28,928 bases of DNA from Verrucomicrobiota bacterium (GCA_029907285.1 JARYMD010000002.1:1-28928); one strand, 5' to 3'; positions 1 through 5,914 are shown, counted from the first letter of the stretch. Numbers and translations are program-made. Notes: generated by a model from the letters alone, not told the origin.

Positions 1-306
1 GGGCCCCGCCCGGTTCCTGATGCACCACCGACGATCAACCGCGTTGATGTTGAAGCGCAGCTTCAGCCGGTGTGCTGTTGTCTGCCACCGCAGCGCAGTC
101 GCATCTCGGCTTCCTGGGGGTCTGCTCAACGGCTTGGCAGCAGCGCAACCCTGTCCTCGAGCCCGACGGCAACAGTTCACCGACACCAGACTGTCGCTGT
201 TTTGCTTTGCGCTGCAGTATTTGATCCAGCGCAAGCCCGATACTTTCCGCATAGTGGCCGGACATTGCCGGTTGAACGGCTGAGGCCACGGCTTCGTTCA
301 ACCGGA
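1..306. other. No gene recognised (window edge)
   Basis: Open frames exist on both strands, but none resembles a known family and none has a convincing ribosome binding site. A minus-strand frame at 35-343 is the longest. It may be a fragment of a gene broken elsewhere, but nothing in it can be named. I leave this stretch unassigned. Confidence 0.4.
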
Positions 307-387
307 GAATGCAGAGAACAGGGGGAGGCGAATCAGCTCTCAAGAGAAAACCACATCACCTGACGCCTCCCCCCGTTCTCTACATTC
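307..387. repeat. Long inverted repeat downstream of the toxin gene
   Basis: Two 24-base arms, 307-330 and 364-387, are reverse complements at 22 of 24 positions and are separated by 33 bases. The arm core reads GAGAAC-A/G-GGGGGAGGCG. The structure starts 11 bases past the toxin stop, so it could act as a 3' end hairpin for the toxin-antitoxin transcript. There is no T-tract, so a simple intrinsic terminator is not supported. It also resembles the short palindromic intergenic units common in Verrucomicrobiota. Confidence 0.75.
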
Positions 388-397
388 CTTTGGTCAG

Positions 398-697
398 TTA
401 GCAGCCTTCAATGCGTGCCCTCCAGGAATCCGGATGACGCCGTAAATCCATGACCCCCAAAATCAAAATCTCTTCACCGTGGATCGAATAAAACACCCCG
501 TAAGGGAATCGGCGCATGCGGCATCGCCGCGAATGTGCCGAAACCTTCGTCCAAGCTTCGGGATTCAGAACAATCCGCTGCACGGTCCGTTCAACCTCGT
601 CCGCAAGCTCCAAGCCCAACCCCGGCGATGCCCGCTCGTAATACTCCATCGCATGGGCCAAATCCCTTTGCGCCGGCGACAGAAATCGATACCTCAC
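398..697 (-). CDS. RelE/ParE-family toxin of a type II toxin-antitoxin system
   Basis: The 99-residue product has the RelE/ParE layout. It begins with an N-terminal beta strand (MRYRFLSPAQRDL). Two helices follow, the first with the typical 'A..YYE' pattern near residue 20, then a basic middle segment (RRCRMRRFPYGVFYSI, about residues 57-72). It ends with a strand and the common 'R.P..W..R' tail. Family members are small ribosome-dependent mRNA interferases or gyrase poisons; which activity applies here cannot be read from the sequence. Its start codon overlaps the antitoxin stop by four bases (ATGA), which implies translational coupling and an antitoxin-first operon. Length is normal for the family and no lesion is seen. 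Confidence 0.88.
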   Translation of the reverse strand: MRYRFLSPAQRDLAHAMEYYERASPGLGLELADEVERTVQRIVLNPEAWTKVSAHSRRCRMRRFPYGVFYSIHGEEILILGVMDLRRHPDSWRARIEGC

Positions 698-921
698 TTG
701 GCGTGTCGTGCTCGCAGTTGCCGGAAAACCGTCGGCCCGTCAACGACTTCAATCTCTCCACGCAAGAACGCCTGATATCGATCTTCGCTTTCCTGGGCGC
801 AAGCGGCCTCTGCATTGCGCACCGCTTCATCGTCCAAACTGCCAAGAAGCGCATCCGCCAGCAATGCACGCTCGTGCGCCGGCAGTTTGAGGGCCTCTCG
901 TTCCAAGATCACCTTTTCCAT
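694..921 (-). CDS. Addiction-module antitoxin (CHP02574/PF09720-like)
   Basis: This 75-residue protein carries the hallmark segment of the small 'addiction module component' family. A helix with 'LPAHERALLADALLGSL' (about residues 13-29) is followed by an acidic stretch and a C-terminal region that would wrap the toxin ('GEIEVVDGPTVFRQLRAR'). It would neutralise the RelE/ParE toxin encoded immediately downstream and may autorepress the operon. I chose the ATG at 921 because the family motif starts shortly after it. A TTG at 945 would extend the frame by eight residues with no family support. No strong Shine-Dalgarno sequence precedes either start. Antitoxin-then-toxin order with a 4-base overlap is typical. 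Confidence 0.85.
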   Translation of the reverse strand: MEKVILEREALKLPAHERALLADALLGSLDDEAVRNAEAACAQESEDRYQAFLRGEIEVVDGPTVFRQLRARHAK

Positions 922-1222
922 GGCGAGACGATACAACAAACGCAACCAAAGGCAAGGACGACGTTGTCAATGTGCTGCCTTACAGCAGTACAGCAGTAGG
1001 GTCAGGTCTAATCATCTATACAATTGTTTTTCGATGCGATCGCGTATGCTGCACAGGTCCTGGTCTTTCTCCAGCTTGGGCCCAAACCTGCTCAGTCCCA
1101 CCGCCACGCGTCGCTCCGTTGAGGGGCTCCACTCCGCTCGGCGGTGAATAACTTCGCCGCCGCAACAAGTTTTGCGGCCCGATTCGGATGGTGCAGGCCG
1201 TAGGTTTACAGTATCCGTGTCT
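922..1222. other. Gap between toxin-antitoxin operon and IS element
   Basis: No complete gene is seen. The stretch contains GGGTCAGGTCTAATCATCTA at 999-1018, a sequence type I associate with the ends of REP-transposase-type elements, and a short possible coding remnant on the minus strand. A boundary of the IS110 element probably lies at or beyond the right edge of this region but could not be placed. Confidence 0.4.
1012..1155 (-). pseudogene. Possible C-terminal remnant of an unidentified mobile-element protein
   Basis: A minus-strand frame ends at 1012 with a charged, helical-looking C-terminus (RAEWSPSTERRVAVGLSRFG, then a lysine/arginine-rich tail ending IEKQLYR). It is followed directly by a TGATTAGACCTGACCC-type sequence. 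The composition looks like real protein rather than random frame, but no N-terminal portion is present. It may be the tail of a transposon-borne gene. I do not recognise the family and confidence is low. Confidence 0.2.
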
Positions 1223-1338
1223 GTCGGTTTTCCCGCCCCGGCGGGCCAGGTCTGCGAACGACCCGTCGTCACGACGACTTTGAGCTTACCGACCGGCCCG
1301 TCGGGCGGGGCTGGACCCTCAACGACTACTCATGAGGG
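1223..1338 (+). ncRNA. Candidate IS110 bridge RNA region (structured 5' noncoding DNA)
   Basis: The noncoding stretch upstream of the transposase folds into several potential stems. An outer 6-bp stem pairs 1223-1228 with 1288-1293. Inside it are hairpins at 1232-1245 (5 bp, 4-base loop) and 1265-1278 (5 bp). Downstream are 1296-1306 (4-5 bp) and 1316-1338 (6 bp, 11-base loop, CCCTCA/TGAGGG). IS110-group elements are known to encode a bridge RNA upstream of the transposase that specifies target and donor DNA. Bases 1281-1295 match the right flank of the element (2765-2779) at 13 of 15 positions, as a target-guide segment might. The RNA boundaries are a guess. Confidence 0.35.
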
Positions 1339-2766
1339 CGTCTCTGATGACAGAACGACTCTTCTATATTGGCGTCGCCGGGTCAAGCCTGCGGGAAACC
1401 AAAAAGTAAAAACCCGCAACCGAAAGGAAACCGCATGACGGCTTGTCCCTATGACCTGATCATTGGCCTGGATCGCGCCGACCAAAAGGCCGATCTGTGC
1501 CTCATCCAAACCGCCACCGGCCAGCGCCGCACTGCCGTCGTAGCCACCGCCCCCTAGGCGCTCTGCGAATGGCTGGCCCAGTTGCGCCAGCAACACCCGC
1601 AGGCCCGCGTCGGGTTCTGCCTCGAACAACCCGCCGTCCACCTCATTCCGTTCCTGGAAGCTTACGCCTGCATCACGCTGCATCCCATCAACCCGATCAC
1701 GCTGCAGAAGTATCGCGAGGCGTTCGTGACCAGCTGCGCCAAGGACGACACCCAGGACGCCGAGTTCCTGGCCGATCTGCTCTTAAACCATCACGCCCAG
1801 CTCCCGGTGTGGGCGCCGCAAGACAGTCAGACCCGTGCGGTGCAACAACTGGTGACGCATCGCCGCGCGTTGGTGGACGAGCGCACGGCGCTCTCCAACC
1901 GCTTGATCGCCCTGTTAAAACAGTATTATCCGCAGGCCCTGACGCTCTGCGGGGAGGACCTGTGGCGGCCGCTGTCCACCGCGTTCCTGTTGAAGTGGCC
2001 GAGCCTGGGTGCGGCGCAAAAGGCCAAACCCGCGGCGGTCAAACAGTTCTATCATCTCCAGGGCAGCCGGAGCGCGACGTTGCTCGAAGCCCGCCTGGCG
2101 TTGCTCGCCAAAGCGGTGCCGGTGACCGATGAGACGGCGGTGATCGAGAGCTTCGTGCTGCGGGTGCAACTGCTCGCGCGGGAGTTGCAACAAGTGGTGC
2201 GGGCGATTGCGGCCTTCGACGAACAGATCGCCACGGCGTATGCGGCGCATCCGGACCACGGGATCTTTGCCAGTCTGCCGGGCGCGGGTCCGGTGCTGGG
2301 CCCGCGGCTTCTGGCCAGCCTCGGGGCGGACCGGGAGCGCTTCGCCGCGAGCGCGGCGCAACTCCAATGCTACACCGGCGTGGCGCCGGTGACCAAACGC
2401 AGCGGCGGGAGCGAGCGCATTCACCGGCGCTACTGTTGCCCGAAGTTCCACCGGCAAAGCTTCCACGAGTATGCCCAGGAGAGCGTGTTGTGGGGTAGGT
2501 TGGGCGGGGGCGTTTTACCTGCAACAACGCACCAAAGGTTGTGCGCATCACACGGCGGTGCGGGCGCTGGCGTACAAGTGGCAGCGGGTGATCCGGCGCT
2601 GCTGGCAGGATCGCCAACCCTACGAAGAAGCGAAGTATGAAGCTGCGTTGCGCCAGGCCGGCAGTCCCATTGGGGCGTTGTTCGACCGGGTGGAACTGGG
2701 CAAAAGTCAGTGGAAAAATCCCGCGAAAAAAGTTAAAAAACTCCTTGTCGGATTACCTCAGAGGTG
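1223..2766 (+). mobile_element. IS110-family insertion sequence, degraded; left end not resolved
   Basis: The element comprises a structured 5' noncoding region and one transposase gene with two lesions. The right end must fall close to 2760-2768, because attC-type sequence starts by 2768. IS110 elements usually lack terminal inverted repeats and target duplications, so the left end cannot be fixed by inspection; the stated start is only the first structured base noted. It sits inside the L'-R' part of an integron attC site. Noncoding sequence lies 5' of the transposase and essentially none lies 3', which fits the IS110 rather than the IS1111 subgroup. Confidence 0.6.
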
Positions 2767-2767
2767 A
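1435..2767 (+). pseudogene. IS110-family transposase, broken by an amber codon and a frameshift
   Basis: ATG at 1435 follows an AAAGGAAA ribosome-binding stretch. The N-terminal RuvC-like DEDD domain is recognisable: D13 (IIGLDRADQKAD), E64 (FCLEQPA), D105 and D108 (KDDTQDAEFLADLL). The C-terminal Transposase_20 domain has SLPGAGPVLGPRLL and the serine-containing SGGS (residues 323-326) within the usual 'KRSGGSERIHRR' context. Two lesions are seen. An in-frame TAG at 1555-1557 falls after residue 40, with clear homology resuming in the same frame. A +1 shift at about 2485-2505 moves the reading frame so that FYLQQRTKGCAHH and the rest of the C-terminus are read from another frame to 2767. The stop TGA (2765-2767) lies at the junction with attC sequence. 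The amber and the shift should abolish activity unless either is a sequencing error. Confidence 0.9.
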
Positions 2768-2826
2768 GCTCACCTACCGCTATGGAGCTCAGCGGAATAG
2801 CGGTCAGGTGCAGCGCCTTGTTAGCT
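2768..2826 (-). other. attC recombination site of cassette 2, truncated by the IS element
   Basis: Read on the minus strand the site starts with R'' AGCTAAC (2826-2820). That is the exact complement of the GTTAGCT at which cassette 2 begins (3275-3269), as required for one circular cassette. On the plus strand, 2768-2783 (GCTCACCTACCGCTAT) pairs with 2797-2814, giving a 16-bp stem with two single unpaired bases on the same arm (C2805 and C2811) and a 13-base terminal loop. Unpaired bases on one arm are a hallmark of folded attC. The matching R' box (GTTRRRY) is missing because IS110 sequence takes over at about 2767. Confidence 0.75.
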
Positions 2827-2833
2827 GCCTTGG

Positions 2834-3252
2834 TCATCTCCAGCTCAAGGTGTCGCGCCGAATGATAAACAGGATGACCAGTGCTCCGCCGAATGCTGCT
2901 GTCAAGACGGCGCCGATGAACAAAAGTAGTGCTAACTGAACTGGTGTGAAGTGGAAATGCGTCTCCAGCCAAGCACCGATTGGGCCACCGGCCAGGCAGT
3001 CAAGTAGAGCAGAACGGCATAGCTGGAGAGCGCGGCGATGGTGCTACCCCACCAAGCCCAGGGCCGCCTGAGAAACAAGGTGAGCGAGAAAACAAACCAT
3101 GTGCAACAGACTCCGCCGGAGGCGGCAAGCGACCAGTCCATCGAATCCCACTCAAACCCGCCAGTCAGCGTCCTTGCGGAGACAGTCGTTACTACCCCGG
3201 CAACGCAGCCAGCGAGCAAGGCATGCATGAAGGTGTGAGCTGTCGTTTTCAT
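2834..3252 (-). pseudogene. Cassette 2 gene: small four-helix membrane protein, frameshifted
   Basis: ATG at 3252 lies 17 bases past the attC R' box, where integron cassette genes usually start, and has no clear Shine-Dalgarno. The first frame gives three hydrophobic segments (HALLAGCVAGVVTTVSA; SGGVCCTWFVFSLTLFL; STIAALSSYAVLLYLTAWPV) and then runs to a stop at 2932. A different minus frame from about 2990 down to a TGA at 2834-2836 gives PIGAWLETHFHFTP followed by a fourth hydrophobic segment (VQLALLLFIGAVLTAAFGGA, then LVILFIIRR) and the tail DTLSWR. That stop lies eight bases before the attC R'' box, as in normal cassettes. I infer one gene of about 140 codons broken by loss of one base (or gain of two) near 2975-3000. 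Function unknown. Confidence 0.6.
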
Positions 3253-3268
3253 TGCGCAACGTCCGGGC

Positions 3269-3361
3269 AGCTAACGCTCCGGATCACCGACGCCGCGCGA
3301 CTAACGCCCGGAATGAAACCGGAGCGCTATCGCGGCGTTCGGTGCATCCGGTTTGTTGGGC
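3269..3361 (-). other. attC recombination site of cassette 1 (complete)
   Basis: On the minus strand the site runs from R'' GCCCAAC (3361-3355, a perfect RYYYAAC) to R' GTTAGCT (3275-3269; close to GTTRRRY, with C in place of the last R). Between them a 19-bp stem forms from 3279-3297 (CCGGATCACCGACGCCGCG) and 3331-3351, with exactly two single unpaired bases on one arm (T3338 and C3345) and a 33-base terminal region. The 93-bp length, end boxes and two extrahelical bases are those of integron attC sites. R'' is the complement of the GTTGGGC at the attI boundary (4563-4557), which links this site to the cassette carrying the DUF1593 gene. Confidence 0.85.
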
Positions 3362-3407
3362 TTGATCGTAATCACCATCGAACCCTCCGCTCTTAACCGG
3401 TTGTCGC

Positions 3408-4514
3408 TCACGGCAGCATCCAGTCCGCGCGGCGGGCGAAATCCGCTTGAACCGCGACGCGCCACTGCGAGACGGTCTTCCCGCAGGCCGGATCATCAAA
3501 CCAGTGATTCTTCGACGGGTCCTTGCGCACGAACTTACCTCCCCAGCTCGGCTGGTCTGGTTTTTCGGGGTCATTCAGCCCGTGCGCGGCACTGACCAGA
3601 TACAGGAATGACGGCGAGTCGCCTTCCCAAACCCCTGGCACACTCGGATCCCAGCCGCTCTGCGGATAGGCGGCGCCCAGCGGGCCGTGCCCCTCGCGAA
3701 CGTGTGCGTTCACCCAAGCCAGGTCCGCGACGTTTTTGTCTGCGCCCGAGCTGACCCAGAACATCCCCATGTAATTCTTCTCGGAGACGATGATGAACAG
3801 GTTCGGGAAGCTCTCCAGCAGCCAGTCCGTGGTCGCGTCCTGCTTCGCGATCAAGTAGAGGCGCAGCTTGCCGAGGAAGCGTTCCAGCTCCGCCGGGCTC
3901 CGCGTGGTCCGCACCTTCCAGATGGCCTGCGCCACCTCGCACGAACCGCCCCACACGCAAATCCACACCGGGCGCGGGTCCGGTCGGTCCACAATCCGGA
4001 TGATCGCGTCCGAAGCCTCGCTGTCCCTGCCCTCGCCGAGGATTTGATTGATCGGTCTGGTCTTCGTGCCTACCGCGGGCGCGCCCCACGTGCCATCGCG
4101 GCCCTGTCACGTAATGGAACGCAGCTTTTCCGCCGTGGGATACCGCGCATCATGCCGCCGGAGGTTCTCGTCCACTTGGTCGTAGAGGTCGAGCATGTCC
4201 AGAATGTTCTGCTTCCTTGCCACGTTCGCGAACGTGCCCGCCGAGGCGATCAGTCCCTCGACATCGAATTCATTCGCGTACAGGAGAAAGCGGACCATCG
4301 ACTGCACGTCATCCGGATCGCTGCACTTTTCGGGCGGGTCGTCCTTCTTCACGCCTTTGACCGGGATGGCATCCAGCGGTGGAAAATCCGTCGAGACGAC
4401 GACGCGCATCGCAGGGGATTTCGCCAGGGCTGCCGCGGCCTTCGGAGTCGGATCCTGCGCCCATGCGTAGGTGGCAAGCAGGCCCAATGTGATTGTCACC
4501 AAGTGGGCTTTCAT
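3408..4514 (-). pseudogene. Cassette 1 gene: DUF1593 (Sde182/nucleoside-hydrolase-like) exported protein, one in-frame TGA
   Basis: ATG at 4514 begins a signal peptide (MKAHLVTITLGLLATYAWA). A DUF1593 domain follows, a nucleoside-hydrolase-like fold found in exported carbohydrate-related proteins. Visible motifs are RVVVSTDFPPLDAIPV, the acidic SDPDDVQSMVRFLLYANEFD, GLIASAGTFAN, and, after the lesion, GRDGTWGAPAVGTKTRPINQ, VWGGSCEVAQAIW and the WGGKFVRKDPSKNHWFDDPA region. A single TGA at 4107-4109 replaces one codon (after ...KLRSIT), and the same frame continues to 3408. Intact it would encode 368 residues. Many relatives carry a further C-terminal domain after this point; here the frame ends at 'RRADWMLP', 47 bases before the attC. 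An exported enzyme this large is unusual integron cargo. Substrate unknown. Confidence 0.85.
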
Positions 4515-4556
4515 TTTTACGTTTTCTTTCAGTCGATTGTCCGTCTCCCTGAAACA

Positions 4557-4563
4557 GCCCAAC
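4557..4563 (-). other. attI-type recombination boundary (GTTGGGC)
   Basis: On the minus strand GTTGGGC fits the GTTRRRY crossover consensus. The expected cut lies between G4563 and T4562, so cassette 1 starts at 4562, 48 bases before its ATG at 4514. The heptamer equals the complement of R'' (GCCCAAC) in the attC at the other end of this cassette, which is the expected signature of a cassette integrated at attI. The rest of attI has no strong consensus and was not delimited. Confidence 0.7.
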
Positions 4564-4571
4564 GTTGTGTA

Positions 4572-4600
4572 CGCATACCAATTCTTTAGGGCACTGTCAA
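4572..4600 (-). promoter_or_regulatory. Candidate cassette promoter (Pc) at attI
   Basis: On the minus strand a perfect -35 hexamer TTGACA (4600-4595) is separated by exactly 17 bases from TATGCG (4577-4572), a weak -10. Transcription would begin near 4565, at the attI boundary, and run into the cassettes. The location is what an integron cassette promoter needs. The -10 matches only three of six consensus bases, so strength is uncertain. Confidence 0.45.
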
Positions 4601-4840
4601 CCTCTGGTTTCTGGTGACATTGCCATGTTAGAAAGATAGAATCCCTTCGTGGTAGATGCTGGCATCGTGAGCGTTCAATCACAGTCAGGACCGAACGGAA
4701 TAGACCGCCCGGGGCGAGCGGCGGCTCCGTCGCAGGCACGCCGGGATGCGACTCCCAATTGGGTTGTGCGGCTGTTCTCCGCCCGGGGCGTCTTGCCGCC
4801 GCCCAAACGGCTCTTCTGGTGAGGTCATCATTTGCAGTAG

Positions 4841-5098
4841 TTCCTTCGCTGGTGCCGCAACCAGCCGGGCTATGGCAACCTGTCCGACCTTCGTGCGGGC
4901 TATTTGCGGGAGATCGAAAGCAGTGAAGCTGCCACCCTGACGTGGCAGTGGGTGTTCCCGTCGCGGACGTTGAGCTGGGACCCGCGGTCAGCGGTACGGC
5001 GCCGGCATCATGTGCACGAGAACGGTTTGCAGAAGGCGATCAAAGATGCGGCGCGGGTGGCGGGGATTGACAAGAACGTCAGTTGCCACACGCTGCGG
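4841..5098 (+). pseudogene. intI: Integron integrase (IntI) fragment
   Basis: The frame reads through 4841-5098 and contains the integron-specific part of a tyrosine recombinase: WQWVFPSRTLSWDPRS, the RRRHHVHENGLQKAIKDA segment typical of the extra IntI helix region, ARVAGIDKNVS, then CHTLR, the start of the catalytic HxxR box. Two stops lie just upstream in the same frame (4820-4822 and 4838-4840), and the N-terminal DNA-binding domain and first catalytic Arg are absent. After CGG at 5096-5098 the similarity stops abruptly and the box II histidine and tyrosine nucleophile are missing. It points away from the cassettes, as intI does. It cannot be functional. A generic phage integrase is less likely given the IntI-specific insert and the adjacent attC sites. 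Confidence 0.85.
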
Positions 5099-5252
5099 CA
5101 GCGCCTCGCCGGTGCCTCGTCGCAGCGGTCTTCGAATAGGAGCTCAGGTTCGGCGGTGCAGATTGAAACCACAGCCCCTGCCCAAGCGGCGAATGAGACA
5201 GCAGTGGGAATGAATCCAGAACGCATAACCTGAGTGGCAAAATGCAAATAGA

Positions 5253-5263
5253 GTGCCAGGCAC
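5253..5263. repeat. GTGCCAGGCAC palindrome
   Basis: This 11-base inverted repeat follows CAAATA(G) and precedes CTTTGTT. The same palindrome in a near-identical context (CAAATAAAGTGCCAGGCACATTGTT) occurs at 13177-13187. The pair looks like the end of a dispersed repeat or small element shared by the two repeat-rich regions. Confidence 0.6.
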
Positions 5264-5329
5264 TTTGTTGCACACCTTTGTGCGTTGTACGTTGAGCGTT
5301 GTGCGTTGTACATTCCCAAACAGACCCCA

Positions 5330-5530
5330 AGCCCCGTACGGGCGGCATCTTTGTAGCAAGCCGACGCTCAACAGGATCACAAGCCCCGGAGGGGCGGCAT
5401 CAAACCCGCCGCGGTCCTGGCAACGGAACCAACCGGTTTGCAGATGCGCCTTGAGTGCGATGCCGCTCCTACGGAGCTTGTCCGGTGTGGGGTGCGCCCT
5501 CACTACAAATATGTCGGCCCTACGGGCCTT
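5330..5530. repeat. Cluster of four 'GCCCCG..GGGC-GGCATC' palindromic units
   Basis: Direct copies lie at 5330-5349 and 5382-5401. Inverted copies lie at 5459-5479 and 5501-5530. Each unit is AGCCCCG followed by a complementary GGGC and then GGCATC; the first and last also carry the extension TTTGTAG. Spacing is 30-60 bases. Two further copies occur at 12837-12856 and 12888-12907. The arrangement (two forward, two reversed) could form a larger folded structure. Function unknown. Confidence 0.8.
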
Positions 5531-5914
5531 GTCTCCGGCCAACTGACGACCAGGTCGGTCAACTGACAGGAACGCTCAACGTGCAACGTTCAACGGCACA
5601 GCACTCGACAGCGCACTGCTCATGAACGGGCTCAGCGGCCGACTCGGTGCCCCTCAAGCTGCTTTGGTTCCGCCTGCGCCGGGCTACGGAATATGCAAGC
5701 TAATCTGCAAATCTGACATGCATGTCGGCGTGCCACCTGCGCCGCTTTGTTCGTGCTTGAATGACGGGCGCTCATGCGCAATTGTTGCACTTGATAGCAA
5801 GTCTGGAAATGGCGCAAGAAATGATCACAAGTGCGGCGCAGACCGGGCCCCCGCACGACCGCAAGGGGCATGAACTCAACACGCCACGGTCGCCAGCAAA
5901 CCAACGGTGTTAAC

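Larger units (their letters stand above)
2768..5098 (-). mobile_element. Remnant of an integron: two cassettes, attI boundary and integrase fragment
   Basis: The order matches an integron. An integrase fragment reads plus (4841-5098), and an attI-type boundary is at 4557-4563. Two gene cassettes read the opposite way, each with an attC site (3269-3361; 2768-2826, truncated). Cassette 1 runs 4562-3275 (1288 bp); cassette 2 runs from 3274 to beyond the IS insertion. Both cassette genes and the integrase are damaged, so the system is unlikely to be active. A chromosomal, sedentary-type integron is inferred because no transposon or plasmid functions are seen around it. Confidence 0.8.
5099..5914. 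other. 816-base gene-free region rich in interspersed repeats
   Basis: No protein frame here is convincing. The region holds the palindrome GTGCCAGGCAC (5253-5263), a 27-base block (5275-5301) found identically at 12977-13003, four copies of a 20-30 base palindromic unit (5330-5530), and GCAACGTTCAACGGC (5583-5597), repeated at 13077-13091. From 5600 to the next gene nothing is recognised. Confidence 0.6.

Noticed and set aside
35..343. 102-codon minus-strand open frame at the window edge
   Set aside because: No family resemblance, no ribosome binding site, and it overlaps the inverted-repeat arm at 307-330.
307..387. The long palindrome after the toxin gene as another attC site
   Set aside because: TGCTAAC and GTTGAAC lie near its ends, but the first does not fit RYYYAAC, and no matching GTTAGCA boundary exists upstream of the antitoxin gene. 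The arms also lack the single unpaired bases of the two good attC sites.
1555..4109. Reassigned stop codons (TAG and TGA read through)
   Set aside because: Other genes in the window end normally at TGA and TAA, the two codons differ, and the same segment also has frameshifts, so decay is simpler.
3687..4589. 300-codon plus-strand open frame
   Set aside because: It lies opposite the DUF1593 gene, whose motifs, signal peptide and cassette position are convincing. The plus-strand product resembles nothing.
5253..5530. CRISPR array
   Set aside because: Units are few, palindromic, imperfect, in both orientations and unevenly spaced; no cas genes are present.
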